DNA from: Chromatiales bacterium | Lineage (GTDB): Bacteria; Pseudomonadota; Gammaproteobacteria; Chromatiales; Chromatiaceae | Length of the DNA: 13,115 nt | Direction of reading: 5' to 3' | Assembly (NCBI GenBank): GCA_024762485.1 | Contig: JANTHH010000056.1 | Coordinates: 1-13,115, forward strand | Position numbers and translations under genes: made by a program | Part shown: piece by piece, positions 1-6,034 of the stretch | How the letters are laid out: each line of letters opens with the position of its first letter | Position numbering within the stretch: position 1 is the first letter of the stretch | Notes under the pieces: model-generated | The model's input: the letters and a program-made list of their open reading frames with translations, nothing else | The model's database searches: none | Told to the model about the DNA's origin: nothing

Positions 1-281
1 GCTGCGGCCAGTGCGGATTCGGGCTCGTCATACTGGTAGTAGGCATAGGCCAGGTCGAGCTGGGCCTGCATGGCATAGGGACCAAAGGGATACTGGGCCT
101 CGAGGCTCTCGTAGTAGCGGATGGCAGTCTCGAAGTCGCCGCCTTTCATGGCATCCTTGGCGGCGCTATAGAGTTTGTTGGCAGACCAGCCCCGGGTCTC
201 GTCCTCCTCGGCCGGAAACATCGAACAGCCGGCCATGAAGACGGCAAGCAGGAGGGCCAAAAGGCGAAAACGCGGCGTCAT
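1..281 (-). CDS. bamD: Outer membrane assembly lipoprotein BamD (N-terminal part, cut by left edge)
   Basis: The minus strand reads from an ATG at 281 to the window edge, giving 93 residues. They begin MTPRFRLLALLLAVFMAGCS: a basic start, a hydrophobic segment and a lipobox ending at Cys19, so this is a lipoprotein signal peptide. The mature part (around WSANKLYSAAKDAMKGGDFE and YYESLEAQYPFGPYA) matches the first TPR-like repeats of BamD/ComL, the essential lipoprotein of the BAM complex that inserts beta-barrel proteins into the outer membrane. It acts on the periplasmic face of that membrane. The divergent arrangement with rluD is the same as in Escherichia coli and Pseudomonas. The rest of the gene, roughly 150 residues judging by the family, lies outside the window. 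A TATAAT element on the minus strand at 328-323 is a plausible -10 box for it. Confidence 0.9.
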   Translation of the reverse strand, partial: MTPRFRLLALLLAVFMAGCSMFPAEEDETRGWSANKLYSAAKDAMKGGDFETAIRYYESLEAQYPFGPYAMQAQLDLAYAYYQYDEPESALAA

Positions 282-339
282 GAGTGTTAATCTCGTCGTA
301 TTGGAGTGTCAGCCAGAGCGCGATTATACCCACAAGCCC
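282..339. promoter_or_regulatory. Divergent bamD/rluD promoter region
   Basis: The short gap between the bamD start and the preferred rluD start contains a perfect TATAAT on the minus strand (328-323), suitably placed to drive bamD. On the plus strand, TTGGAG (301-306) and TATACC (325-330) are separated by 18 bp and could drive rluD. The two -10 elements overlap, so RNA polymerase binding in the two directions would be mutually exclusive. The minus-strand -35 is poor, and a plus-strand transcript would start only a few bases before the GTG at 340. This is an inference from hexamers only. Confidence 0.4.
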
Positions 340-1326
340 GTGTCCGATCAGAATTCCCCACAGACCGAAGAACGATTGCTCAGCGCCGAGGTGGACGCCG
401 AGCTTGCCGGCCTGCGCCTGGACCAGGCACTGGCCCGGCTTTTCAGTGACTTCTCCCGCAGTCGGCTGCAGGGCTGGATCAGGGAAGGCCGGGTCAGTGT
501 CGACGGCCGCCAGGTGCGGGGCCGTGACAAGGTGTTGCCGGGCGAGCGGATCGAGCTGCTGGCCCGCTTCGAGCACCAGGTGCCCTGCCAGCCGGAGGAC
601 ATCCCCCTCGACATCGTCTTCGAGGACCGGCATATCCTGGTCGTGAACAAGCCGGCGGGACTGGTGGTGCACCCGGCGGCAGGCAACCCGGCAGGCACGC
701 TGCAGAATGCACTGCTGTTTCACGACCCGGGGCTGATCGAGTTGCCGCGGGCAGGTATCGTGCATCGGCTGGACAAGGACACCACCGGGCTGATGGTGGT
801 GGCCAAGACCCAGTCCGCCCACAAGGTGCTGGTGGAGGCGCTGCAGGCGAGGGAAGTGAAGCGCGAGTACCGGGCCCTGGTGACCGGTTGCCCGACGGCA
901 GGCGGCACGATCGACGAGCCCATCGGACGCCATCCGACCCAGCGCACCCGGATGGCGGTCACCCCGGGTGGCAAACCGGCGATCACCCACTATCGCATCG
1001 CCGAGCGCTTCCGTGCCCACACCCTGCTGCAGGTCAACCTGGAGACCGGGCGGACCCACCAGATCCGGGTGCACATGGCCTATCTGCATTACCCGCTGGT
1101 CGGCGACAGTACCTATGGCGGCCGGCCGCAGTCGCCGCCGAAGGCATCGGAGGCGCTGCGCGAGGCATTGCGCCGCTTCCCCCGCCAGGCACTGCATGCC
1201 TGTCGGCTGGGCCTGATCCACCCCGCCAGCGGAGAATTCATGGAATGGCAGGCAGCGATCCCGCCGGACATGGCCGGCTTGCTGGAACTGCTGCGGGAGG
1301 ACGCCGCCCAACATGACATCTATTGA
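340..1326 (+). CDS. rluD: 23S rRNA pseudouridine(1911/1915/1917) synthase RluD
   Basis: The protein has 328 residues from the GTG at 340. An S4 RNA-binding domain (about residues 25-75, LRLDQALARLFSDFSRSRL) is followed by the RluA-type catalytic domain with the signature GIVHRLDKDTTGLMVVAK. Asp145 in HRLD is the catalytic aspartate; further family blocks are GRTHQIRVHMA and HPLVGD. In the family, RluD makes the pseudouridines of helix 69 in 23S rRNA, important for ribosome assembly and termination. The start is uncertain: an in-frame ATG at 280 would add 20 residues with no resemblance to the family and would overlap the bamD start, and no clear Shine-Dalgarno precedes either codon. GTG 340 gives nearly the E. 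coli length (326) and leaves room for the bamD promoter. The next gene overlaps by 14 nt. Confidence 0.93.
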   Translation: MSDQNSPQTEERLLSAEVDAELAGLRLDQALARLFSDFSRSRLQGWIREGRVSVDGRQVRGRDKVLPGERIELLARFEHQVPCQPEDIPLDIVFEDRHILVVNKPAGLVVHPAAGNPAGTLQNALLFHDPGLIELPRAGIVHRLDKDTTGLMVVAKTQSAHKVLVEALQAREVKREYRALVTGCPTAGGTIDEPIGRHPTQRTRMAVTPGGKPAITHYRIAERFRAHTLLQVNLETGRTHQIRVHMAYLHYPLVGDSTYGGRPQSPPKASEALREALRRFPRQALHACRLGLIHPASGEFMEWQAAIPPDMAGLLELLREDAAQHDIY

Positions 1327-2065
1327 ATGGATCGAGCCGGGCTGGCCGGCACCGCCCGGCGTGCGGGCCTGCTGCAGCACCCGCATCGGCGGCGTCAGCA
1401 GCGGCCCGTGGCACAGCCTCAACCTCGCTGATCACGTCGGCGACGAAGCGGCAGCGGTGGCGGAGAACCGGCGGCGTCTGTGCGAGCAGGCAGGACTGCC
1501 CGCCGAGCCGGCCTGGCTGACCCAGGTCCATGGCTGCGAGGTGGTCGAGGGTGCGGGCGCGGGCTGTGAGGCCGATGCCCGTGCCAGCGAACGGGAGGGC
1601 GAGGTCTGTGCCGTGCTCACCGCCGACTGTCTCCCGGTCCTGCTGTGCAGCCGCGACGGTCGCCGGGTCGCCGCCGTCCATGCCGGCTGGCGCGGTCTCG
1701 CCGCCGGGATACTGGAACGGACCGTCGACACCTTTTCCCACCCCGTGGGCGAGCTCCTTGCCTGGCTGGGCCCGGCCATCGGACCGGATGCCTTCGAGGT
1801 GGGAGAGGAGGTGCGTGCCGCCTTTGTCGATGATGAGCCCCGGGCTGCCGAAGCCTTCCGGCCCGGCCGGCCCGGCCACTGGTTTGCCGACCTCTACCGC
1901 CTGGCACGGCAGCGACTGGCATCGCGCGGTGTCACCGCGGTCTATGGCGGGGGCCTGTGCACCTACCGTGACGAACGGCGCTTCTATTCCTATCGGCGGG
2001 ATGGCCAGACCGGGCGTATGGCCAGCCTGATCTGGCGATCGTCGCCGCACGACCAACACAACTGA
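1313..2065 (+). CDS. pgeF: Purine nucleoside phosphorylase / laccase-domain protein PgeF (YfiH)
   Basis: This 250-residue protein of the YfiH/DUF152 family is near the usual length of about 243. The three metal-ligand blocks are intact: LTQVHG (His73), TADCLPVLL (Cys106) and AVHAGWRG (His123), matching the His/Cys/His set of E. coli YfiH. The family was first described as a polyphenol oxidase; members were later shown to act on purine nucleosides (phosphorolysis and adenosine deamination), and E. coli PgeF has also been linked to peptidoglycan editing. It is presumably cytosolic, with no signal peptide. Its ATG lies inside the end of rluD (14-nt overlap), with GGGAGG at 1295-1300 a rather distant Shine-Dalgarno, so translational coupling is likely. 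The rluD-pgeF pairing is conserved in Gammaproteobacteria. Which activity dominates here cannot be told from sequence. Confidence 0.92.
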   Translation: MTSIEWIEPGWPAPPGVRACCSTRIGGVSSGPWHSLNLADHVGDEAAAVAENRRRLCEQAGLPAEPAWLTQVHGCEVVEGAGAGCEADARASEREGEVCAVLTADCLPVLLCSRDGRRVAAVHAGWRGLAAGILERTVDTFSHPVGELLAWLGPAIGPDAFEVGEEVRAAFVDDEPRAAEAFRPGRPGHWFADLYRLARQRLASRGVTAVYGGGLCTYRDERRFYSYRRDGQTGRMASLIWRSSPHDQHN

Positions 2066-2082
2066 ATCCGAGGAGTACGACT

Positions 2083-2604
2083 GTGAACGACTGGTACATG
2101 CTGACACTGGTGGGGGAGGACCGGCCCGGCATCGTCGCCGCCGTCACCCAGGCACTCTATGAGCAGGGTATGACCCTGGGCGAGGCATCGATGCTGCGCC
2201 TCGGTGGCAACTTCACCGTGATGATCATGGTCGGCGGGGCGGAAGATGCCGGGCAGATCCGCCAGGCACTGGCGGGCGTGGTAGAGCGTTTCGGCCTGCG
2301 CATGCATGTCGACCCGATGGCGGGCGGTCTGCACCAACACCTCGCGCCGAACGTGCTGGTCCGGGTGGTCGGTGCCGATCGTGCAGGCATCGTCGCCCAG
2401 GTCACCGGTCGCTTGGCGGCGGCGGGGATGAACATCCTCGATCTCGACTCCGACGTCGCGGGCACCGCCGAACAGCCGATCTACGTGATGCAGATCGCCG
2501 GCATCAGCGAGACCCCGCTGGAGCAGCTGGAAGAGGCATTGCAGGATCTCACCCAGAGCGGGGTGGATGTGACCATCGAACCCGTCGAAACCCTGGTGGG
2601 CTGA
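2083..2604 (+). CDS. Tandem ACT-domain protein, GcvR-like
   Basis: The 173-residue protein starts at a GTG preceded by a clear Shine-Dalgarno (AGGAG, 2071-2075, 7-nt gap). It consists of two ACT domains, about residues 5-75 and 90-165. Each opens with the same type of motif, GEDRPGIV (11-18) and GADRAGIV (97-104), the loop that in ACT domains contacts amino-acid ligands. This architecture matches GcvR, the glycine cleavage system regulatory protein, which in E. coli binds GcvA and turns it into a repressor when glycine is scarce. No gcvA or gcv gene is in the window, so that exact role is unproven; a general amino-acid-sensing partner protein is the safer description. It lies 17 nt after pgeF and 5 nt before def, so it is probably part of the same transcript. 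Confidence 0.8.
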   Translation: MNDWYMLTLVGEDRPGIVAAVTQALYEQGMTLGEASMLRLGGNFTVMIMVGGAEDAGQIRQALAGVVERFGLRMHVDPMAGGLHQHLAPNVLVRVVGADRAGIVAQVTGRLAAAGMNILDLDSDVAGTAEQPIYVMQIAGISETPLEQLEEALQDLTQSGVDVTIEPVETLVG

Positions 2605-2609
2605 GGATC

Positions 2610-3134
2610 ATGGCCGTACTCGAGATTCTCAAGGCACCGGACCCCCGGTTGCGCCAGCCCGCCAGTGAAGTCACCACGTTCGATGACGAACTCCGCGCCT
2701 TCGTCGACGACCTGGAGGAGACCCGCCTGCACGGTCCCGGGGCAGTGGGCATCGCCGCACCCCAGGTGGATCGACTGCAGCGGGTGGTGATCGTCGACTG
2801 CTCGCACACCCGCAAGCCGGTGCCCAACCACGGCCATCTGGTACTGATCAACCCCGAGATCACCGAGTGGGAGGGACACGAGATCGGCCGCGAGGGCTGT
2901 CTGTCGGTGCCCGATTACACCGGCAATGTGTTCCGTGCCAGTCGCATCCGCCTCACTGCCCAGGACCTGGAGGGTCGCCATCAGGAGTTCGACATGGAGG
3001 GTTACGAGGCGCGCGCGGTGCAGCACGAGATCGACCACCTCGACGGGCTGTTGTTCCTCGACCGGGTGGTGAGCCGGCGCACTGATCTGTTCCAGCGCAA
3101 GACCTACCGCAAGGCAGGCGAGCCCGCCGGCTGA
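2610..3134 (+). CDS. def: Peptide deformylase
   Basis: This 174-residue protein has all three deformylase blocks: motif I as AVGIAAPQV (residues 45-53), motif II EGCLSVP (Cys97) and motif III QHEIDHLDG (His139, Glu140, His143). Cys97, His139 and His143 would bind the catalytic metal and Glu140 is the general base, so the enzyme should remove formyl groups from nascent proteins at the ribosome. Motif I is not canonical: the usual first Gly of GxGLAAPQ is Ala45, and the Gly usually following PQV is Asp54. The Shine-Dalgarno GAGG overlaps the stop of the preceding gene, and the 5-nt gap suggests coupling. In many Gammaproteobacteria def sits with fmt, so this copy beside clpB may be a second, lineage-specific deformylase; the genome would be needed to decide. 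Confidence 0.9.
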   Translation: MAVLEILKAPDPRLRQPASEVTTFDDELRAFVDDLEETRLHGPGAVGIAAPQVDRLQRVVIVDCSHTRKPVPNHGHLVLINPEITEWEGHEIGREGCLSVPDYTGNVFRASRIRLTAQDLEGRHQEFDMEGYEARAVQHEIDHLDGLLFLDRVVSRRTDLFQRKTYRKAGEPAG

Positions 3135-3157
3135 ACGGGCCGTTTCGTCCGTGGTCA

Positions 3158-3185
3158 CTTGAATTGACCCCGTCCGTCCCCATGT
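3158..3185 (+). promoter_or_regulatory. Sigma-32 (RpoH) heat-shock promoter of clpB
   Basis: CTTGAAT at 3158-3164 and CCCCATGT at 3178-3185 match the RpoH consensus (CTTGAA, then CCCCATnT). The spacing is 14 nt between CTTGAA and CCCCAT, within the known range. The element lies about 50 bp before the clpB start and just after the def stop. It is the expected control for this chaperone and gives clpB transcription independent of the upstream genes. Confidence 0.85.
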
Positions 3186-3233
3186 CTGCGTCAATCTGAA
3201 AATTTCCCACTTATATTTGACGGAGAGACAAGC

Positions 3234-5810
3234 ATGCGGATGGATAAACTGACCAGCAAATTCCAGCTGGCCCTGGCCGATGCACAGAGCCTGGCCGTCG
3301 GGCGCGACCACCAGTTCATTGAGCCCGTACACCTCATGTTGGCACTGCTGGATCAGGAGGGCGGGACGGCCCGGCACCTGCTGACCCAGGCCGGGGTCAA
3401 CGTCAACCAGCTGCGCTCGAGCCTGGGCGAGGCCCTGGACCGGATGCCCGGCGTCAGCGGCACCGAGGGGGATGTCCACATCTCCAATGACCTCGGCCGG
3501 CTGCTCAATCAGACCGACAAGCTCGCCCAGCAGCGCAAGGACCAGTACATCTCGTCCGAGCTGTTCGTGCTCGCGGCGGTGGAGGACAAGGGCGCCCTCG
3601 GCGACGCATTGCGCGAGGCCGGGGCCACCAAGGAGGCGATCGAGCAGGCCATCGAGGCGATCCGTGGCGGCCAGTCGGTCGACGACCCCAATGCCGAGGA
3701 ACAGCGTCAGGCGCTGGAGAAATACACCATCGACCTGACCGAGCGCGCCGAGCAGGGCAAGCTCGATCCGGTGATCGGCCGTGACGACGAGATCCGTCGC
3801 ACCATCCAGGTGCTGCAACGCCGCACCAAGAACAACCCGGTGCTGATCGGTGAGCCCGGCGTCGGCAAGACCGCCATCGTCGAGGGTCTGGCGCAGCGCA
3901 TCGTCAACGGTGAGGTGCCCGAGGGCCTGAAGAACAAGCGCGTGCTGTCGCTCGACCTCGGCGCACTGCTGGCCGGTGCCAAGTTCCGCGGCGACTTCGA
4001 GGAGCGGCTCAAGGGCGTGCTCAACGATCTCGCCAAGCAGGAAGGCCAGGTAATCCTGTTCATCGACGAGATCCACACCATGGTCGGTGCCGGCAAGGCC
4101 GAGGGCGCGATGGATGCCGGCAACATGCTCAAGCCCGCCCTGGCGCGGGGCGAGCTGCACTGCGTCGGCGCCACCACCCTGGACGAGTACCGCCAGTACA
4201 TCGAGAAGGATGCCGCCCTGGAGCGCCGTTTCCAGAAGGTGATCGTGGACGAGCCCAGCGTCGAGGACACCATCGCCATCCTGCGCGGCCTGAAGGAGAA
4301 GTACGAGGTGCACCACGGTGTCGAGATCACCGACCCGGCCATCATCGCCGCCGCCACCCTGTCGCATCGTTACATCACCGACCGCCAGCTGCCGGACAAG
4401 GCCATCGACCTGATCGACGAGGCCGCCTCGCAGATCCGCATGGAGATCGACTCCATGCCCGAGGAGATGGACAAGCTCGACCGTCGCCTGGTGCAGCTGA
4501 AGATGGAACGCGAGGCGTTGAAGAAGGAGTCCGACGAGGCCTCCAAGAAGCGCCTGGCCGACCTCGAGGAAGAGATCGACCGGCTGGAGCGCGAGTTCTC
4601 CGACCTCGAGGAGGTCTGGAAGTCCGAGAAGGCGGCCCTGCAGGGCACCACCCACATCAAGGAAGAGCTGGACCGCGCCCGGGTGGAGATGGAGACCGCG
4701 CGGCGTGCCGGCGATCTGCAGCGCATGTCCGAGATCCAGTACGGTCGTATCCCCGAATTGCAGAAGCAGCTCGACATGGCGACCCAGGCCGAGATGCAGG
4801 AGACCCATCTGCTGCGCAACAAGGTCAGCGACGAGGAGATCGCCGAGGTGGTCTCGAAGTGGACCGGCATCCCGGTGTCGAAGATGCTGGAGGGCGAGCG
4901 CGAGAAGCTGCTGCGCATGGAAGACGAGCTGCACAGCCGGGTGATCGGCCAGGACCAGGCGGTCCACGTGGTGTCCGATGCCATCCGCCGTTCCCGTGCC
5001 GGGCTCTCCGATCCCAACCGGCCCAACGGGTCGTTCCTGTTCCTCGGCCCCACCGGTGTCGGTAAGACCGAGCTGTGCAAGGCGCTGGCCGAATACCTGT
5101 TCGACACCGAGGACGCCATGGTGCGGATCGACATGTCCGAGTTCATGGAGAAGCACTCGGTGGCGCGTCTGATCGGTGCGCCGCCCGGCTACGTGGGCTA
5201 CGAGGAGGGCGGTTATCTGACCGAGGCGGTACGCCGCAAGCCCTACTCGGTGATCCTGCTCGACGAGGTGGAGAAGGCCCACCCGGATGTCTTCAACATC
5301 CTGCTGCAGGTGCTCGACGACGGTCGTCTGACCGACGGTCAGGGGCGCACGGTGGACTTCCGCAACACGGTCATCGTCATGACCTCCAACCTCGGGTCGC
5401 AGCTGATCCAGGAAATGGCCAGGGTCAACGACTACGAGGCGATGAAGACCGCGGTGATGGAGGTGGTCGGCGATCACTTCCGCCCGGAGTTCATCAACCG
5501 TCTGGACGAGGTGGTGGTGTTCCACCCACTGCAGAAGGAGGAGATCCGCCGCATCGCCACCATCCAGATCGAGCACCTGCGTCAGCGGCTGGCCGAACGC
5601 GACCTCTCGCTGGAGGTCACCGAGGCCGCGCTCGACAAGCTCGGCGAGGCCGGCTTCGACCCGGTCTACGGTGCACGTCCCCTGAAGCGGGCCATTCAGC
5701 ACGAACTGGAGAACCCGCTCGCCAAGGAGCTGCTGGCGGGCAAGTACCTGCCGGGAGAGACCATCAAGGTCGACGTGGCCGGCGACGGCCTCACCTTCAG
5801 CAAGGCCTGA
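3234..5810 (+). CDS. clpB: ATP-dependent disaggregase ClpB
   Basis: The 858-residue protein is collinear with E. coli ClpB (857). The N-terminal Clp repeat domain is about residues 1-145. NBD1 carries Walker A GEPGVGKT (206-213) and Walker B VILFIDEIHT. The coiled-coil middle domain is about 405-530 (many Glu/Lys/Leu, including KKESDEASKKRLADLEEEID). NBD2 carries Walker A GPTGVGKT (605-612) and Walker B VILLDEVEKAH, and the C-terminal domain ends after VYGARPLKRAIQ. The hexameric ring threads aggregated proteins through its pore together with DnaK. It lacks a ClpP-binding loop, as expected for ClpB. ATG 3234 is favoured over the Met two codons later because MRMDKLTSKFQ aligns with E. coli MRLDRLTNKFQ, and GGAGAG (3222-3227) is well placed. 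The valine equivalent to the E. coli internal start (V149) is GTC, so no short form is expected from that site. Confidence 0.98.
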   Translation: MRMDKLTSKFQLALADAQSLAVGRDHQFIEPVHLMLALLDQEGGTARHLLTQAGVNVNQLRSSLGEALDRMPGVSGTEGDVHISNDLGRLLNQTDKLAQQRKDQYISSELFVLAAVEDKGALGDALREAGATKEAIEQAIEAIRGGQSVDDPNAEEQRQALEKYTIDLTERAEQGKLDPVIGRDDEIRRTIQVLQRRTKNNPVLIGEPGVGKTAIVEGLAQRIVNGEVPEGLKNKRVLSLDLGALLAGAKFRGDFEERLKGVLNDLAKQEGQVILFIDEIHTMVGAGKAEGAMDAGNMLKPALARGELHCVGATTLDEYRQYIEKDAALERRFQKVIVDEPSVEDTIAILRGLKEKYEVHHGVEITDPAIIAAATLSHRYITDRQLPDKAIDLIDEAASQIRMEIDSMPEEMDKLDRRLVQLKMEREALKKESDEASKKRLADLEEEIDRLEREFSDLEEVWKSEKAALQGTTHIKEELDRARVEMETARRAGDLQRMSEIQYGRIPELQKQLDMATQAEMQETHLLRNKVSDEEIAEVVSKWTGIPVSKMLEGEREKLLRMEDELHSRVIGQDQAVHVVSDAIRRSRAGLSDPNRPNGSFLFLGPTGVGKTELCKALAEYLFDTEDAMVRIDMSEFMEKHSVARLIGAPPGYVGYEEGGYLTEAVRRKPYSVILLDEVEKAHPDVFNILLQVLDDGRLTDGQGRTVDFRNTVIVMTSNLGSQLIQEMARVNDYEAMKTAVMEVVGDHFRPEFINRLDEVVVFHPLQKEEIRRIATIQIEHLRQRLAERDLSLEVTEAALDKLGEAGFDPVYGARPLKRAIQHELENPLAKELLAGKYLPGETIKVDVAGDGLTFSKA

Positions 5811-5836
5811 TCCGCAACAGGGCAACTGCCCGCAAC

Positions 5837-5866
5837 AAAGCCCCGGCATCCGCCGGGGCTTTTTTT
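5837..5866 (+). terminator. Rho-independent terminator after clpB
   Basis: AAAGCCCCGGC (5837-5847) pairs with GCCGGGGCTTT (5852-5862) across an ATCC loop, followed by a T run to 5866. It lies 27 bp past the clpB stop and should end the left block. Confidence 0.93.
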
Positions 5867-5881
5867 ATGCCGGGCTGTTTT

Positions 5882-5982
5882 CTGCAATTGCAGATTTATC
5901 GCTGCGAATATGCGCTTTATTCCTACAAGCTGTCGCCGCCGTTCTGCCTAGACTTGTTGCGTCTGCGGCGATTGGGGCCGCA
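5882..5982 (+). promoter_or_regulatory. Structured leader of the heme peroxidase gene
   Basis: The AT-richer gap between the clpB terminator and the peroxidase start contains a perfect 12-bp palindrome, CTGCAATTGCAG (5882-5893), a possible operator half-site pair. Further on, TCGCCGC (5933-5939) can pair with GCGGCGA (5965-5971), while the overlapping TGCGGC (5964-5969) can instead pair with GCCGCA (5977-5982). The two stems share bases and exclude each other. GTTGCG occurs twice (5956-5961 and 5986-5991). No convincing sigma-70 hexamer pair was found. That the region is regulatory is inferred from position and symmetry only. Confidence 0.3.
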
Positions 5983-6034
5983 ATGGTTGCGCCCTTTTGC
6001 CACTGATCCCCTCATTGATGTAAGGAGACATGCA

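Noticed and set aside
166..1422. Minus-strand open frame of 418 codons over rluD
   Set aside because: Shadow of rluD and pgeF coding sequence; no recognisable domain.
3122..3140. Possible terminator hairpin at the end of def (GCCCG/CGGGC)
   Set aside because: Only a 5-bp stem that overlaps the stop codon, with no proper T run after it.
3187..3216. Possible sigma-70 promoter with TTATAT just before clpB
   Set aside because: No acceptable -35, and the start site would fall in the Shine-Dalgarno; the sigma-32 element upstream explains the gene better.
2481..5849. Very long minus-strand open frame (1122 codons) opposite clpB
   Set aside because: It is the mirror of strongly biased GC-rich clpB codons; the translation is rich in Leu, Val, Gly, His and Asp with no domain, while the plus strand encodes a textbook ClpB.
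5075..6034. Apparent extension of the peroxidase frame back through the end of clpB
   Set aside because: It is a chance open frame inside clpB and crosses the clpB terminator; the Shine-Dalgarno at 6022-6027 and the family start place the real ATG at 6035.
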